Below the pieces are notes generated by a model. That model worked only from the letters and a program-made list of their open reading frames with translations, was not told where the DNA came from and did not search any database. Below are positions 1 through 5,425 of a stretch of 8,666 bases of DNA, one piece after another. This DNA comes from Gemmatimonadota bacterium (GTDB taxonomy: Bacteria; Gemmatimonadota; Gemmatimonadetes; Gemmatimonadales; Gemmatimonadaceae). A program made the translations under genes and the position numbers. Positions within the stretch are counted from its first letter, which is position 1; each line of letters opens with the position of its first letter. The stretch covers positions 1 through 8,666 of the forward strand of contig JAQBPZ010000008.1 in the NCBI GenBank assembly GCA_028287225.1. Reading direction: 5' to 3'.

Positions 1-517
1 CTGCGCCCGGCGTCGGCGCCGGATCCGTGGGCCCGCTGCGCGGGCGGGGGGACGACGTCGCGGACTCGCGGCGAGGCGCGGGCGCGTCGTCGCCGAAGCG
101 GTTGACCGAGGAGAAGGCGCGCAGCTCGGTGCGGTCGGCGTCCCAGATCAGGTTGGCGACGACGCGGGGCACGAGCTCGGCGACGAGCTGGAGGGGAACC
201 CAGAGGACGCCCTTCCGCACTTCGGGCGCGGAGGCGAGCTGGAAGCTGTCGTCGCCCACCTTCGCGACGCGGAGGCCCTGCTCCACCTGGATCGCGGACC
301 CGCCGACGATGAGCATCCAGCGCTCGCCCATGAGGTGCGAGACGGTGATGCCGAGGATCGGCTTGAGCTGGTCGGCGCGCACGAGCGGTCCCGACGCCGT
401 CTCGAGCACCGTGAGGCTGACCGAGCGTGTCGCGTCCTTGACGACGAGCGTGCGGGGGGGCGCGGTGTCCGGGACGGCGATCGCGAGCTGGAACGCGGCG
501 GCGAGGGCGAGGATCAT
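1..517 (-). CDS. Secreted stalk-domain protein, probable N-acetylmuramoyl-L-alanine amidase (N-terminal part)
   Basis: This open frame starts at ATG 517 and runs off the left edge after about 172 codons. Residues 1-14 (MILALAAAFQLAIA) form a short hydrophobic stretch that could be a signal peptide, although no basic residue precedes it. Residues about 24-135 alternate short beta strands and include VWDAD/IWDAD-type and LVPLQL-type segments, resembling the copper-amine-oxidase N-terminal-like stalk domain found in cell-wall proteins. From about residue 136 the sequence becomes a Pro/Ala/Ser/Arg-rich linker. In known proteins such a domain plus linker often precedes an amidase_3 domain that cuts the peptide stem from peptidoglycan; that catalytic part would lie outside the window, so the amidase call is inference. 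The ATG overlaps the smpB stop as ATGA, implying translational coupling to smpB. Confidence 0.6.
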   Translation of the reverse strand, partial: MILALAAAFQLAIAVPDTAPPRTLVVKDATRSVSLTVLETASGPLVRADQLKPILGITVSHLMGERWMLIVGGSAIQVEQGLRVAKVGDDSFQLASAPEVRKGVLWVPLQLVAELVPRVVANLIWDADRTELRAFSSVNRFGDDAPAPRRESATSSPRPRSGPTDPAPTPGA

Positions 518-984
518 CGGGTCCTGACCGCGCGCGCGATCTCGCGCTCGGCATCCTTCGCCTTCGCGTCTTCCCGCTTGTCGTGCGCCTTTTTTCCCTT
601 GCCGAGTCCCATCGCCACCTTCGCGATGCCGTGTTTGAAGTAGAGCTCCAGGGGGATGAGTGTCAGCCCCTGGCGCTCGATGGCACCTATCAGACGCTCG
701 ATTTCCCGCTTGTGCAACAAGAGCTTGCGGGTGCGGGTCGGCTCGTGGTTGTTGTAGCTGGCGCGCTCGTAGACGGAGATGTGCAGGTTGATGAGGAAGA
801 TCTCCCCGTCCCGCACGATGCCGTAGGCGTCGGAGATGTTCGCCTTTCCGTCGCGCAGGGACTTGACCTCGGAGCCGGTGAGGACGATGCCGGCCTCCCA
901 GGTGTCGAGGATGGCGTAGTCGTGCCGCGCGCGCCGGTTCTTGGCGATGGACTCGATCTCGGGCTTTTCCTCGGACTTGGCCAT
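514..984 (-). CDS. smpB: SsrA-binding protein SmpB
   Basis: SmpB binds tmRNA (SsrA) and delivers it to ribosomes stalled on broken messages, starting trans-translation. The protein is 156 residues, the usual family length. Hallmarks are visible: NRRARHDY at 16-23, EAGIVLTGSEVKSLRDGKANI at about 30-50 (beta-barrel core), and the basic tail with KKAHDKRE at 131-138, which in the family enters the ribosomal decoding site. The frame stays open upstream to 1131, but the ATG at 984 gives MAKSEEKPEI, matching the normal N-terminus, and the upstream residues are unlike the family. A weak GAGAG lies just before the start. The gene is probably transcribed from its own promoter in the spacer shared with the divergent tRNA, and it is followed by an overlapping secreted-protein gene. 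No tmRNA gene is seen in the window. Confidence 0.97.
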   Translation of the reverse strand: MAKSEEKPEIESIAKNRRARHDYAILDTWEAGIVLTGSEVKSLRDGKANISDAYGIVRDGEIFLINLHISVYERASYNNHEPTRTRKLLLHKREIERLIGAIERQGLTLIPLELYFKHGIAKVAMGLGKGKKAHDKREDAKAKDAEREIARAVRTR

Positions 985-1082
985 GCGCTCTCGGTACCAC
1001 CGCGATTCGATCGCGGAGAGGGCCACCGCGCGCGCGTCGCGGGAAGGGGCGACGTGCGCGCGAGGGTGCGGGTCAGCGTCGG

Positions 1083-1112
1083 AACATAGCGTCGCCCGCA
1101 CGGACGCGGCAA
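1083..1112 (-). promoter_or_regulatory. Possible sigma-70-type promoter for smpB
   Basis: On the minus strand a TTGCCG (1112-1107) stands 18 nt before TATGTT (1088-1083), a fair match to -35 and -10 boxes. Transcription would begin near 1076 and leave a leader of about 90 nt before the smpB ATG. The match is by eye only. Confidence 0.35.
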
Positions 1113-1120
1113 CGCGTGCG

Positions 1121-1147
1121 TTGACTTGCACCCACGCGCCGGATAAT
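1121..1147 (+). promoter_or_regulatory. Promoter of the tRNA-Leu gene
   Basis: TTGACT (1121-1126) and GATAAT (1142-1147) are each 5 of 6 to the sigma-70 consensus, separated by 15 nt, slightly short. The predicted start near 1154 lies about 10 nt before the mature tRNA 5' end, a typical arrangement for stable RNA genes. It diverges from the smpB promoter in the same spacer. Confidence 0.6.
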
Positions 1148-1163
1148 TTGCAGGTCTGTTCCT

Positions 1164-1247
1164 GCTCGGGTGGTGGAACTGGTAGACACGCAGGTCTCAG
1201 AAGCCTGTGCCTTCACCGGCGTGGGGGTTCAAGTCCCCCCTCGAGCA
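1164..1247 (+). tRNA. tRNA-Leu, anticodon CAG
   Basis: This is a class II tRNA of 84 nt. The acceptor stem GCTCGGG pairs with CTCGAGC (one G-U pair), followed by discriminator A at 1247. The D arm holds the leucine-type GGTGGAACTGGTAGACACGC. The anticodon stem CAGGT/GCCTG encloses the loop CTCAGAA with anticodon CAG at 1198-1200, reading the leucine codon CUG. A long variable arm (GCC...GGC) and a T arm of GGGGG-TTCAAGT-CCCCC complete the fold. The 3' CCA is not encoded (CTC follows), so it must be added after transcription. It is the only plus-strand gene in the window. Confidence 0.96.
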
Positions 1248-1250
1248 CTC

Positions 1251-1278
1251 CAAGGGCGGTCCGCAAGGGCCGCCCTTG
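1251..1278 (+). terminator. Hairpin terminator after tRNA-Leu
   Basis: CAAGGGCGGTCC pairs with GGGCCGCCCTTG, a 12-bp stem with one G-U pair closed by a GCAA (GNRA) tetraloop at 1263-1266, starting 3 nt after the tRNA. The following bases (TCGTAACTGC) are not a clean T run, so termination strength is uncertain, but position and stem stability make this the likely end of the tRNA transcript. Confidence 0.75.
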
Positions 1279-1287
1279 TCGTAACTG

Positions 1288-1326
1288 CAGCTCTCGGCTG
1301 GCAGCTCTCGGCTGGCAGCTCTCGGC
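1288..1326. repeat. Tandem 14-bp repeat, 2.8 copies
   Basis: The unit CAGCTCTCGGCTGG occurs at 1288-1301 and 1302-1315, with a partial third copy at 1316-1326. It lies between the tRNA terminator and the 3' end of the gene at 1460-2011. Copies are identical over the compared bases, suggesting recent expansion. Confidence 0.9.
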
Positions 1327-1442
1327 GACTCGATGAGCTGACAGCCCGAGCCGACAGCGTCGAGCTTCAGCGACTGCTGGGTTCCTGTGGTGGCTGAAGC
1401 TTCGAGCTGACGGCCATGGCTGTCAGCTCATCGAGTAGCCGA
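1322..1442. repeat. Long nested inverted repeat in the spacer
   Basis: The 19-bp arm ACTCGATGAGCTGACAGCC (1328-1346) has an exact inverted copy at 1418-1436. After one mismatch the pairing continues five more bases (1322-1326 with 1438-1442). A shorter pair lies inside (AGCTTCAGC at about 1363-1371 with GCTGAAGCT at 1393-1401), and GCTGGCAG (1311-1318) recurs inverted at 1453-1460. The spacer could fold into a large cruciform or act as a terminator for the gene reading in from the right, whose TAG is at 1460-1462. No coding potential was recognised. Confidence 0.85.
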
Positions 1443-1459
1443 ACGCCGACTGCTGCCAG

Positions 1460-2011
1460 CTATCTCGCGAGCTCCGATGGCACGACGTCGTCCGGCAGCT
1501 CGGCGGTGCCGAACGCGGTGCGCAGCGCGTCGTTCGCGGCCAGGCGGTAGCTGGCCACGAGCTCGGCGCCCTGCTGCACCACGGGGTCGGTGGCGCGGAT
1601 CGGGCCGCCGGAGAACGCGAGCAGGTTCTGGGCGATGCGCATGACCGGGGTGCCGTGGCCGCGCGTCATGAGCGCGTCCCGGTAGGCGCTGAGGCGCGCG
1701 TTGAACTGCCGCTCGGAGAGCTCGCGCAGCTCGGCGTCGACATGCGGATCCTTCTCCATGCGGCGGAGCAGCGCGCGCAGCACCTCCGCATGCGTCCGGT
1801 CGTCGAGGGCGTCACGCTGCGCGACCAGCACCCCGAGCGCGCGGCGCAGGTACCGCAGCTCCCAGCGTGCGTGGTCGGCGTCGCCCCGCGTGGCCACGCG
1901 GGCCAGCCATTCCGTGTCCTCCGCCGACGGCTCGGCCATCAGCGCGTCGGCGTACGCACCGCTGCGGGCGAGGAGCGCGCGATCCTCGCGAAACGACTCG
2001 AAGAGGCGCAT
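1460..2011 (-). CDS. Conserved-looking hypothetical protein
   Basis: I do not recognise this 183-residue protein. It is predicted to be soluble and mainly helical, rich in Arg, Ala, Leu and Glu, with no cysteine, no signal peptide and no membrane segment. A charged helical region spans about 45-120 (for example LRYLRRALGVLVAQRD and LLRRMEKD), followed by a less charged stretch LLAFSGG near 130. The ATG at 2011 lies 13 nt after the stop of the Rrf2 regulator gene, with no clear ribosome binding site, so it is probably cotranscribed and coupled to that gene. Its place behind an Fe-S sensor hints at a role tied to that regulator, but this is only context. Coding is supported by the clean frame and the tight spacing. 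Confidence 0.75.
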   Translation of the reverse strand: MRLFESFREDRALLARSGAYADALMAEPSAEDTEWLARVATRGDADHARWELRYLRRALGVLVAQRDALDDRTHAEVLRALLRRMEKDPHVDAELRELSERQFNARLSAYRDALMTRGHGTPVMRIAQNLLAFSGGPIRATDPVVQQGAELVASYRLAANDALRTAFGTAELPDDVVPSELAR

Positions 2012-2024
2012 CGCGCGCGGGGCG

Positions 2025-2519
2025 TCAGCCCTGGAGGATCGGCAGCGCCAGGCGGCCGGCGGGGGCCACCGGCACCGACAACAGCCCGACCCGCTCGCGC
2101 ACCTCGCTCTCCTGGAGCAGCAGGTCGCTCAGCCGCACCCCTTCGAGCACCTCGTCGATGCGCTGCTGGAGCAGCATCCAGACGGGGCGGATGCTGCAGT
2201 CGTGGGAGGACGAGCAGCGCGCCTCTTCCACGGGATGCGAGCCGCAGTGCACGTCGAAGGTGGAGTGCTCCGACGCGTTCATCACGTCGCGCACGCTGAT
2301 CTGCTCGGCGGCCCGGGCGAGCCGGTAGCCCCCATGCGCGCCGCGGGTGCTCTTGACGATGTCCGCGCGGCGCAGCTTCAGCATGATCTGCTCGACGTAG
2401 TCGCCGGGGAGCCGCTCGGTGGCCGCGATCTCACGACCCGTCACCGGCCCGTCGTCGATCCGACGGGCCAGATGGAGGGCACAGATGAGTCCGTATTCCG
2501 CCTGGGTGGTGATGCGCAC
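2025..2519 (-). CDS. Rrf2-family transcriptional regulator, likely Fe-S binding
   Basis: This 164-residue DNA-binding protein belongs to the Rrf2 family (IscR, NsrR, RsrR), which sense iron-sulfur status, nitric oxide or redox state. The N-terminus MRITTQAEYGL is the family signature and fixes the start at GTG 2519. The winged helix-turn-helix covers about 1-70, with the wing motif GAHGGYRLAR at 60-69, followed by ISVRDVMNA, also typical. Three cysteines at 92, 102 and 108 sit where IscR has its cluster ligands (92, 98, 104), with an extended first spacing, followed by RPVWMLLQQRI, the dimerisation helix. A [2Fe-2S] cluster is therefore likely. Residues 140-164 form a hydrophobic tail unlike IscR. 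It lies downstream of aspA and upstream of a small unknown gene. Targets cannot be read from the sequence. Confidence 0.93.
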   Translation of the reverse strand: MRITTQAEYGLICALHLARRIDDGPVTGREIAATERLPGDYVEQIMLKLRRADIVKSTRGAHGGYRLARAAEQISVRDVMNASEHSTFDVHCGSHPVEEARCSSSHDCSIRPVWMLLQQRIDEVLEGVRLSDLLLQESEVRERVGLLSVPVAPAGRLALPILQG

Positions 2520-2525
2520 CCGGAC

Positions 2526-2531
2526 AATCTA
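2526..2531 (-). promoter_or_regulatory. Possible -10 box placing the start at the Rrf2 GTG
   Basis: TAGATT reads on the minus strand and ends 6 nt before the GTG start codon at 2519, so transcription would begin at or next to the first codon (leaderless message). No Shine-Dalgarno sequence is visible before the GTG, which agrees with this. No good -35 box was found. The same octamer GCTAGATT stands upstream of the thioredoxin reductase gene. Confidence 0.3.
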
Positions 2532-2561
2532 GCTGTGGCCGGCGGGGACCGAAAGGCGCTT

Positions 2562-2703
2562 GCAGTTTGCGGTGAGCGGTCGGCGGCAGCAGCGTCCCGA
2601 GGCCTGACCGCTCTGCCAACGGCAACGGCAATGGCAAGGGCAAGGGCGTTAGCGGTTTGCAGTGAGCGGTTGGCGGTAGAAGCATCCGGAGGCCTGACCG
2701 CTC
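2562..2703. repeat. Two 52-bp imperfect direct repeats
   Basis: Copies at 2562-2613 and 2652-2703 match at 45 of 52 positions by eye, and most differences are transitions. Both end in GGCCTGACCGCTC. A 16-bp part of the first copy, GTTTGCGGTGAGCGGT (2565-2580), recurs exactly inverted at 2704-2719. The spacer lies between the aspA stop and the Rrf2 start and has no recognised gene. Confidence 0.85.
2617..2646. repeat. Hexamer repeat CAANGG, five copies
   Basis: CAACGG, CAACGG, CAATGG, CAAGGG and CAAGGG follow one another without gaps between the two 52-bp direct repeats. The inverted form (GCCGTTGCCCTTGCCCTT) appears at 2728-2745, just after the aspA stop, so the array could pair with it in a transcript. 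Confidence 0.85.
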
Positions 2704-2748
2704 ACCGCTCACCGCAAACCGCAAACGCCGTTGCCCTTGCCCTTCCCC

Positions 2749-4176
2749 TCACCCTCCCGCCTTCATCTCGTGCTTGCCTCCCGGCACTCCGATGTCGGTC
2801 ATCTTCCGCAGGTCGAGGACGTCGTCGATCTCGTCCGCCGGCAGGAGCTGGTCGCGCTTGACCATCTCCCGGATCAGGATGCCCTCCTTCACCGACTTCT
2901 TGCTCAGCTCCGCGGCCTTGGCGTACCCGATGTGCGGCATGAGGGCCGTCGCGAGCGCCGCGCTCCGCTCCACCCAGTAGGCGAGCATCGGCTCGTTCGC
3001 CTCGATGCCGACGACGCACTTCTCCGTGAGCACCGTCGCCGTGTTGGTGAGGATGCGCATGGAGAGGAGCAGGTTGAAGGCGATCACGGGCATCATCACG
3101 TTGAGCTCGAGCTGCCCGTGCTCGGCGGCGATGGAAACCGTGGTGTCGAGTCCCATGACCTGGAAGCAGACCTGGTTGACCATCTCGGGGATGGACGGGT
3201 TGATCTTGCCCGGCATGATCGAGGAGCCGGGCTGCACCGCGGGCAGCTTGATCTCGTCGATCCCGGTGCGCGGGCCCATCACCATGAGGCGCAGGTCGCT
3301 CGCGATCTTGCTCAGGTCGACGGCGAGGACCCGGAGCGAGGCGCTGAAGGCCGCGGCGTCGCCCATGCTCTGCATGAGCTGCACGCGATCGGCGCCGATG
3401 CGGAGGTCGAGGCCCGTGATGGCCCTGAGGTGCTTGTTCATGAGCGCGGGATACTCCTTCTCCACCGTCACGCCGGTACCGACGGCGCTGCCGCCGATGC
3501 CGAGGTCGCGGAGGTAGTCCGCCGCCTCGTTCACGCGCCGCAGGCCGCGGTCGATGGAGCCCGCGTACGCGGTGAACTCCTGGCCGAGCCGGATCGGCAT
3601 CGCGTCCTGCAGGTGCGTGCGTCCCGCCTTCACGATGTGATCGAACTCCCTGCCCTTCGCGGCCAGCGCGTCCCGCAGACCCTCGAACGCCGCCACCAGG
3701 GGCCCGAGCTGGGACAGCGCGGCGAGCCGGATGTTCGTGGGGATGGTGTCGTTGGTGCTCTGCGCCATGTTGACGTGGTCGTTCGGATGCACGGGCGCGT
3801 ACGTGCCGCGCTGGGCGCCGAGCAGCTCGTTGGCGCGGTTGGCGAGCACCTCGTTCACGTTCATGTTGTGCGAGGTGCCGGCGCCGGCCTGGTACGGGTC
3901 CACCACGAACTGGTCGGTGTGCTTGCCGGCGAGCACCTCGTCGGCGGCGGCCACGATCGCGTCGGCCAGCTTCGCGTCGAGCCGCCCGGTCTCCTTGTGC
4001 GTGAGCGCGGCCGCCTTCTTGATCCACACCTGCGCCATGACGAAGGGCCACAGCGGCTTCAGGCCGCTGATCGGGAAGTTCTCCTGGGCGCGGAGGGTCT
4101 GCACGCCCCAGAGCGCGTCAGCGGGAACGTCGCGAGCGCCGAGGGGGTCCTTTTCAGAGCGAGTGGAAGCGGGCAT
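2749..4176 (-). CDS. aspA: Aspartate ammonia-lyase (aspartase)
   Basis: Aspartase reversibly converts L-aspartate to fumarate and ammonia as a cytosolic homotetramer of the aspartase/fumarase superfamily. With the ATG at 4176 the protein has 475 residues, close to the E. coli enzyme. The signature GSSIMPGKINP is at 317-327. Key residues are T101, S140, T141, T187, H188, S318 (mobile-loop base), K324 and N326, and they coincide in number with those described for Bacillus AspB. The segments GAGTSHNMNVNEVLANR and PEMVNQVCFQVMG favour aspartase over fumarase or argininosuccinate lyase. An ATG at 4212 would add 12 residues, but MPASTRSEKDPLG aligns with the known family start, and an AAGAG lies 6 nt before it. 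The gene stands between two repeat-rich spacers and precedes the Rrf2 gene. Its fumarate product feeds the TCA cycle. Confidence 0.94.
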   Translation of the reverse strand: MPASTRSEKDPLGARDVPADALWGVQTLRAQENFPISGLKPLWPFVMAQVWIKKAAALTHKETGRLDAKLADAIVAAADEVLAGKHTDQFVVDPYQAGAGTSHNMNVNEVLANRANELLGAQRGTYAPVHPNDHVNMAQSTNDTIPTNIRLAALSQLGPLVAAFEGLRDALAAKGREFDHIVKAGRTHLQDAMPIRLGQEFTAYAGSIDRGLRRVNEAADYLRDLGIGGSAVGTGVTVEKEYPALMNKHLRAITGLDLRIGADRVQLMQSMGDAAAFSASLRVLAVDLSKIASDLRLMVMGPRTGIDEIKLPAVQPGSSIMPGKINPSIPEMVNQVCFQVMGLDTTVSIAAEHGQLELNVMMPVIAFNLLLSMRILTNTATVLTEKCVVGIEANEPMLAYWVERSAALATALMPHIGYAKAAELSKKSVKEGILIREMVKRDQLLPADEIDDVLDLRKMTDIGVPGGKHEMKAGG

Positions 4177-4224
4177 GAGCAACTCTTGGTTCGATGGTTG
4201 GTGTTCGGCCATGTCGCTCGGGGG

Positions 4225-4368
4225 CGTACGCGAATTCTCACGAATGCGTAGCGAATCTGCGCGATGACCATGAAGCCTTCCTGCAGGACCGGCCGCGACT
4301 CACGTTCGTTCACTTCAAGTGGCTCGATTCGCCTTCATTCGCCACCCATCAGTGGCAATTCGCGTACG
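4225..4368. repeat. Inverted repeat CGTACGCGAATT / AATTCGCGTACG and related words
   Basis: The 12-mer CGTACGCGAATT (4225-4236) recurs inverted at 4357-4368, and a related GTTCGCGTACG lies at 4386-4396. The core ATTCGC or its complement GCGAAT appears at least six times in 4229-4395. Small hairpins are also present: GCCAC/GTGGC (4341-4356) and ACGGCT-GACA-AGCCGT (4366-4381). This 242-bp spacer between the AhpD-like gene and aspA holds no gene that I recognise; it should contain the aspA promoter and the end of the upstream unit. Confidence 0.7.
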
Positions 4369-4381
4369 GCTGACAAGCCGT
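4366..4381 (-). terminator. Possible weak hairpin terminator after the AhpD-like gene
   Basis: On the minus strand ACGGCT pairs with AGCCGT around a 4-nt loop, about 40 nt after the stop of the AhpD-like gene. There is no T run, so a terminator role is tentative. A second 6-bp hairpin, CGATCA/TGATCG (4416-4432), spans the stop codon itself. Confidence 0.3.
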
Positions 4382-4418
4382 GAGAGTTCGCGTACGCTGA
4401 TAGACAACACGCGAACGA

Positions 4419-4952
4419 TCATCTCGTGATCGGAATCGCCAGTGCGTGCGCGAAGCGGTTGAAGAAGGCGAACATGCAGATCACCGCGGTGATCTCGACG
4501 ACCTGCGCCGGGTTCCAGTGTGCGGCGAGATCCTGGAACACCGCGTCGGGCACGATGCCCGGCGTCGGCGTCATGGCGTCGGCATACCGCATCGCCGCGC
4601 GCCACGATTCCTCGAAGACGTCGTACGCGCCCTGCGCCACCGCGGCGAGCTGCGCGTCCGTGCCACCCAGCCGCCTTGACAAGGCGGTATGGGAAGCCAG
4701 TCAATAATCGCAGAGGTTGATGTGCGACACGCGGGTGCTCAGCAGCTCCTTGAGCAGCACCGGCACCTCGCCCTGCCCCATCACCGCGCCCTGGAGCGCC
4801 GCGAGCTTCGCGGTGATCTCCGGCGCGTGCGCCGCGACGCGGAAGAGGTTGGGCACCTTGCCGCGCGACTGCACGAAGGCATCGATGGTCGGGCGAAGCA
4901 CTTCGGGCGCGGTGGCGGGGTCGATGAAGGAGAGCCGGGCGTCGTCGGTCAT
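4419..4952 (-). CDS. AhpD-like / carboxymuconolactone decarboxylase-family selenoprotein (in-frame UGA = Sec84)
   Basis: The gene reads ATG 4952 to TGA 4421-4419, 178 codons including an internal TGA at 4703-4701. Residues 28-91 (GKVPNLFRVAAHAPE, then LLKELLSTRVSHINLCDY-U-LASHTAL) match the AhpD/CMD fold, whose redox motif is CxxCxxxH. Here C81, position 84 and H88 have exactly that spacing, and position 84 is UGA. AhpD proteins are thiol-based peroxidases or disulfide reductases; a CxxU version would be a selenol enzyme. The frame is identical on both sides of the UGA and the second half is intact (GGTDAQLAAVAQGAYDVFEESW). It lacks an ATG near its beginning, so it is not a separate gene. A SECIS-like hairpin follows the UGA. 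GGAG lies 6 nt before the ATG, which overlaps the DUF4149 stop (ATGA). The alternative is a nonsense-mutated pseudogene or a base error. Confidence 0.85.
4666..4693 (-). promoter_or_regulatory. Bacterial SECIS-like hairpin
   Basis: In the message CCGCCTT pairs with AAGGCGG (7 bp, perfect) around the loop GUC (4680-4678). An outer CCCA/UGGG stem (4 bp) is separated by a small internal loop of 2 + 1 nt. The loop begins 20 nt after the UGA, inside the 16-37 nt window of published bacterial SECIS models, and its first base is G, as those models require. In known systems the element is bound by SelB, which delivers Sec-tRNA to the UGA. Confidence 0.8.
4701..4703 (-). other. In-frame UGA codon, predicted selenocysteine
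   Basis: This TGA stands in the frame of the AhpD-like gene, three codons after TGC (Cys81), at the place of the second catalytic cysteine. One base change from TGC or TGT gives TGA. TGA is also the normal stop of smpB, aspA, the Rrf2 gene, trxB, the hydrolase and DUF4149, so recoding here must depend on local context. Confidence 0.82.
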
Positions 4953-5425
4953 GCGGTGCTCCGCGTGGTGAGTCGGACGAGCAGGAAGAGGGCGACCAGT
5001 GCCGCGAGGCCGCCGAGGCCCATCCACGCGACACTCAGGCCATGCAGCCGCCCGAAGGCCTGCCGCCGTGGATCCGAGGGATCGAGCACGTCGATCCGGC
5101 CGCCGGCGGCGTCGCGGATGGCCGCGATGCGAGGGGCGACGCCGAGCTGCGCGATGGCGCACGACGCCGCGAGCACGAGCGCCGCCCCGGTCCGCCCGAC
5201 GCGGCCGGCCGCCAGTGGCCAGCCAAGTGCGGCGACCAGAAGGCCGACGACGATGCCCGTCCAGAAGACGACCGGCAGCACGCGTCCCACGAGCGCGCCG
5301 GCGAGCGTCCGCGTGGGCAGCACGGCGAAGGCGGCCGGCGCCACGACGGCGGCGACGAGCACCGCGGCGCCAAGCCAGGCGGAGAGGAGTGCGATGCTCG
5401 CGAGTGAAGCGGGAAGCGCGCGCAT
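4949..5425 (-). CDS. DUF4149-type integral membrane protein
   Basis: This 158-residue protein has four predicted membrane helices at about 6-28, 46-70, 79-96 and 130-151. The first contains APAAFAVLP, the loop after the third contains GVAPRI, and a conserved-looking RRQAFGRLHGLS (120-131) precedes the last helix. This pattern and length fit the DUF4149 (TMEM205-like) family, whose function is unknown. A loop of about 30 residues between helices 3 and 4 (DAAGGRIDVLDPSDP) is polar. The ATG at 5425 shares one base with the stop of the hydrolase gene (TGATG), and its own stop overlaps the AhpD-like start (ATGA), so translation is probably coupled through all three genes. There is no clear ribosome binding site of its own. 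The frame extends further upstream, but that part only shadows the hydrolase gene. Confidence 0.85.
   Translation of the reverse strand: MRALPASLASIALLSAWLGAAVLVAAVVAPAAFAVLPTRTLAGALVGRVLPVVFWTGIVVGLLVAALGWPLAAGRVGRTGAALVLAASCAIAQLGVAPRIAAIRDAAGGRIDVLDPSDPRRQAFGRLHGLSVAWMGLGGLAALVALFLLVRLTTRSTA

Noticed and set aside
985..1163. tmRNA gene beside smpB
   Set aside because: ssrA is often near smpB, but no tmRNA acceptor arm, TTCGAAT-type T arm or tag frame was found in the spacer; the only RNA gene is tRNA-Leu.
1164..1460. Integration site (attachment site) of a mobile element at tRNA-Leu
   Set aside because: No integrase, no repeated tRNA 3' end and no phage-like genes follow; the repeats downstream do not copy the tRNA sequence.
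2562..2703. CRISPR-like array
   Set aside because: Only two imperfect copies are present, separated by a hexamer repeat instead of unique spacers, with inverted copies nearby and no cas genes.
4177..4212. Upstream ATG at 4212 as the true aspA start
   Set aside because: The extra 12 residues have no counterpart in the family, and starting at 4176 puts catalytic residues at the numbers known for Bacillus AspB. It cannot be fully excluded.
2731..4251. Long plus-strand open frame of about 500 codons
   Set aside because: It lies antisense to aspA, which has all its active-site motifs; GC-rich codons on one strand create open frames on the other. The plus-strand product is His/Arg/Asp-rich and matches no family.
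4419..4952. Two separate small genes, or a pseudogene, instead of one recoded gene
   Set aside because: The TGA is in frame at the exact catalytic Cys position, with a SECIS-like hairpin behind it; both halves show intact family sequence and the second half has no ATG near its beginning and only a TTG inside the hairpin. A point mutation or base error remains possible but is less likely.
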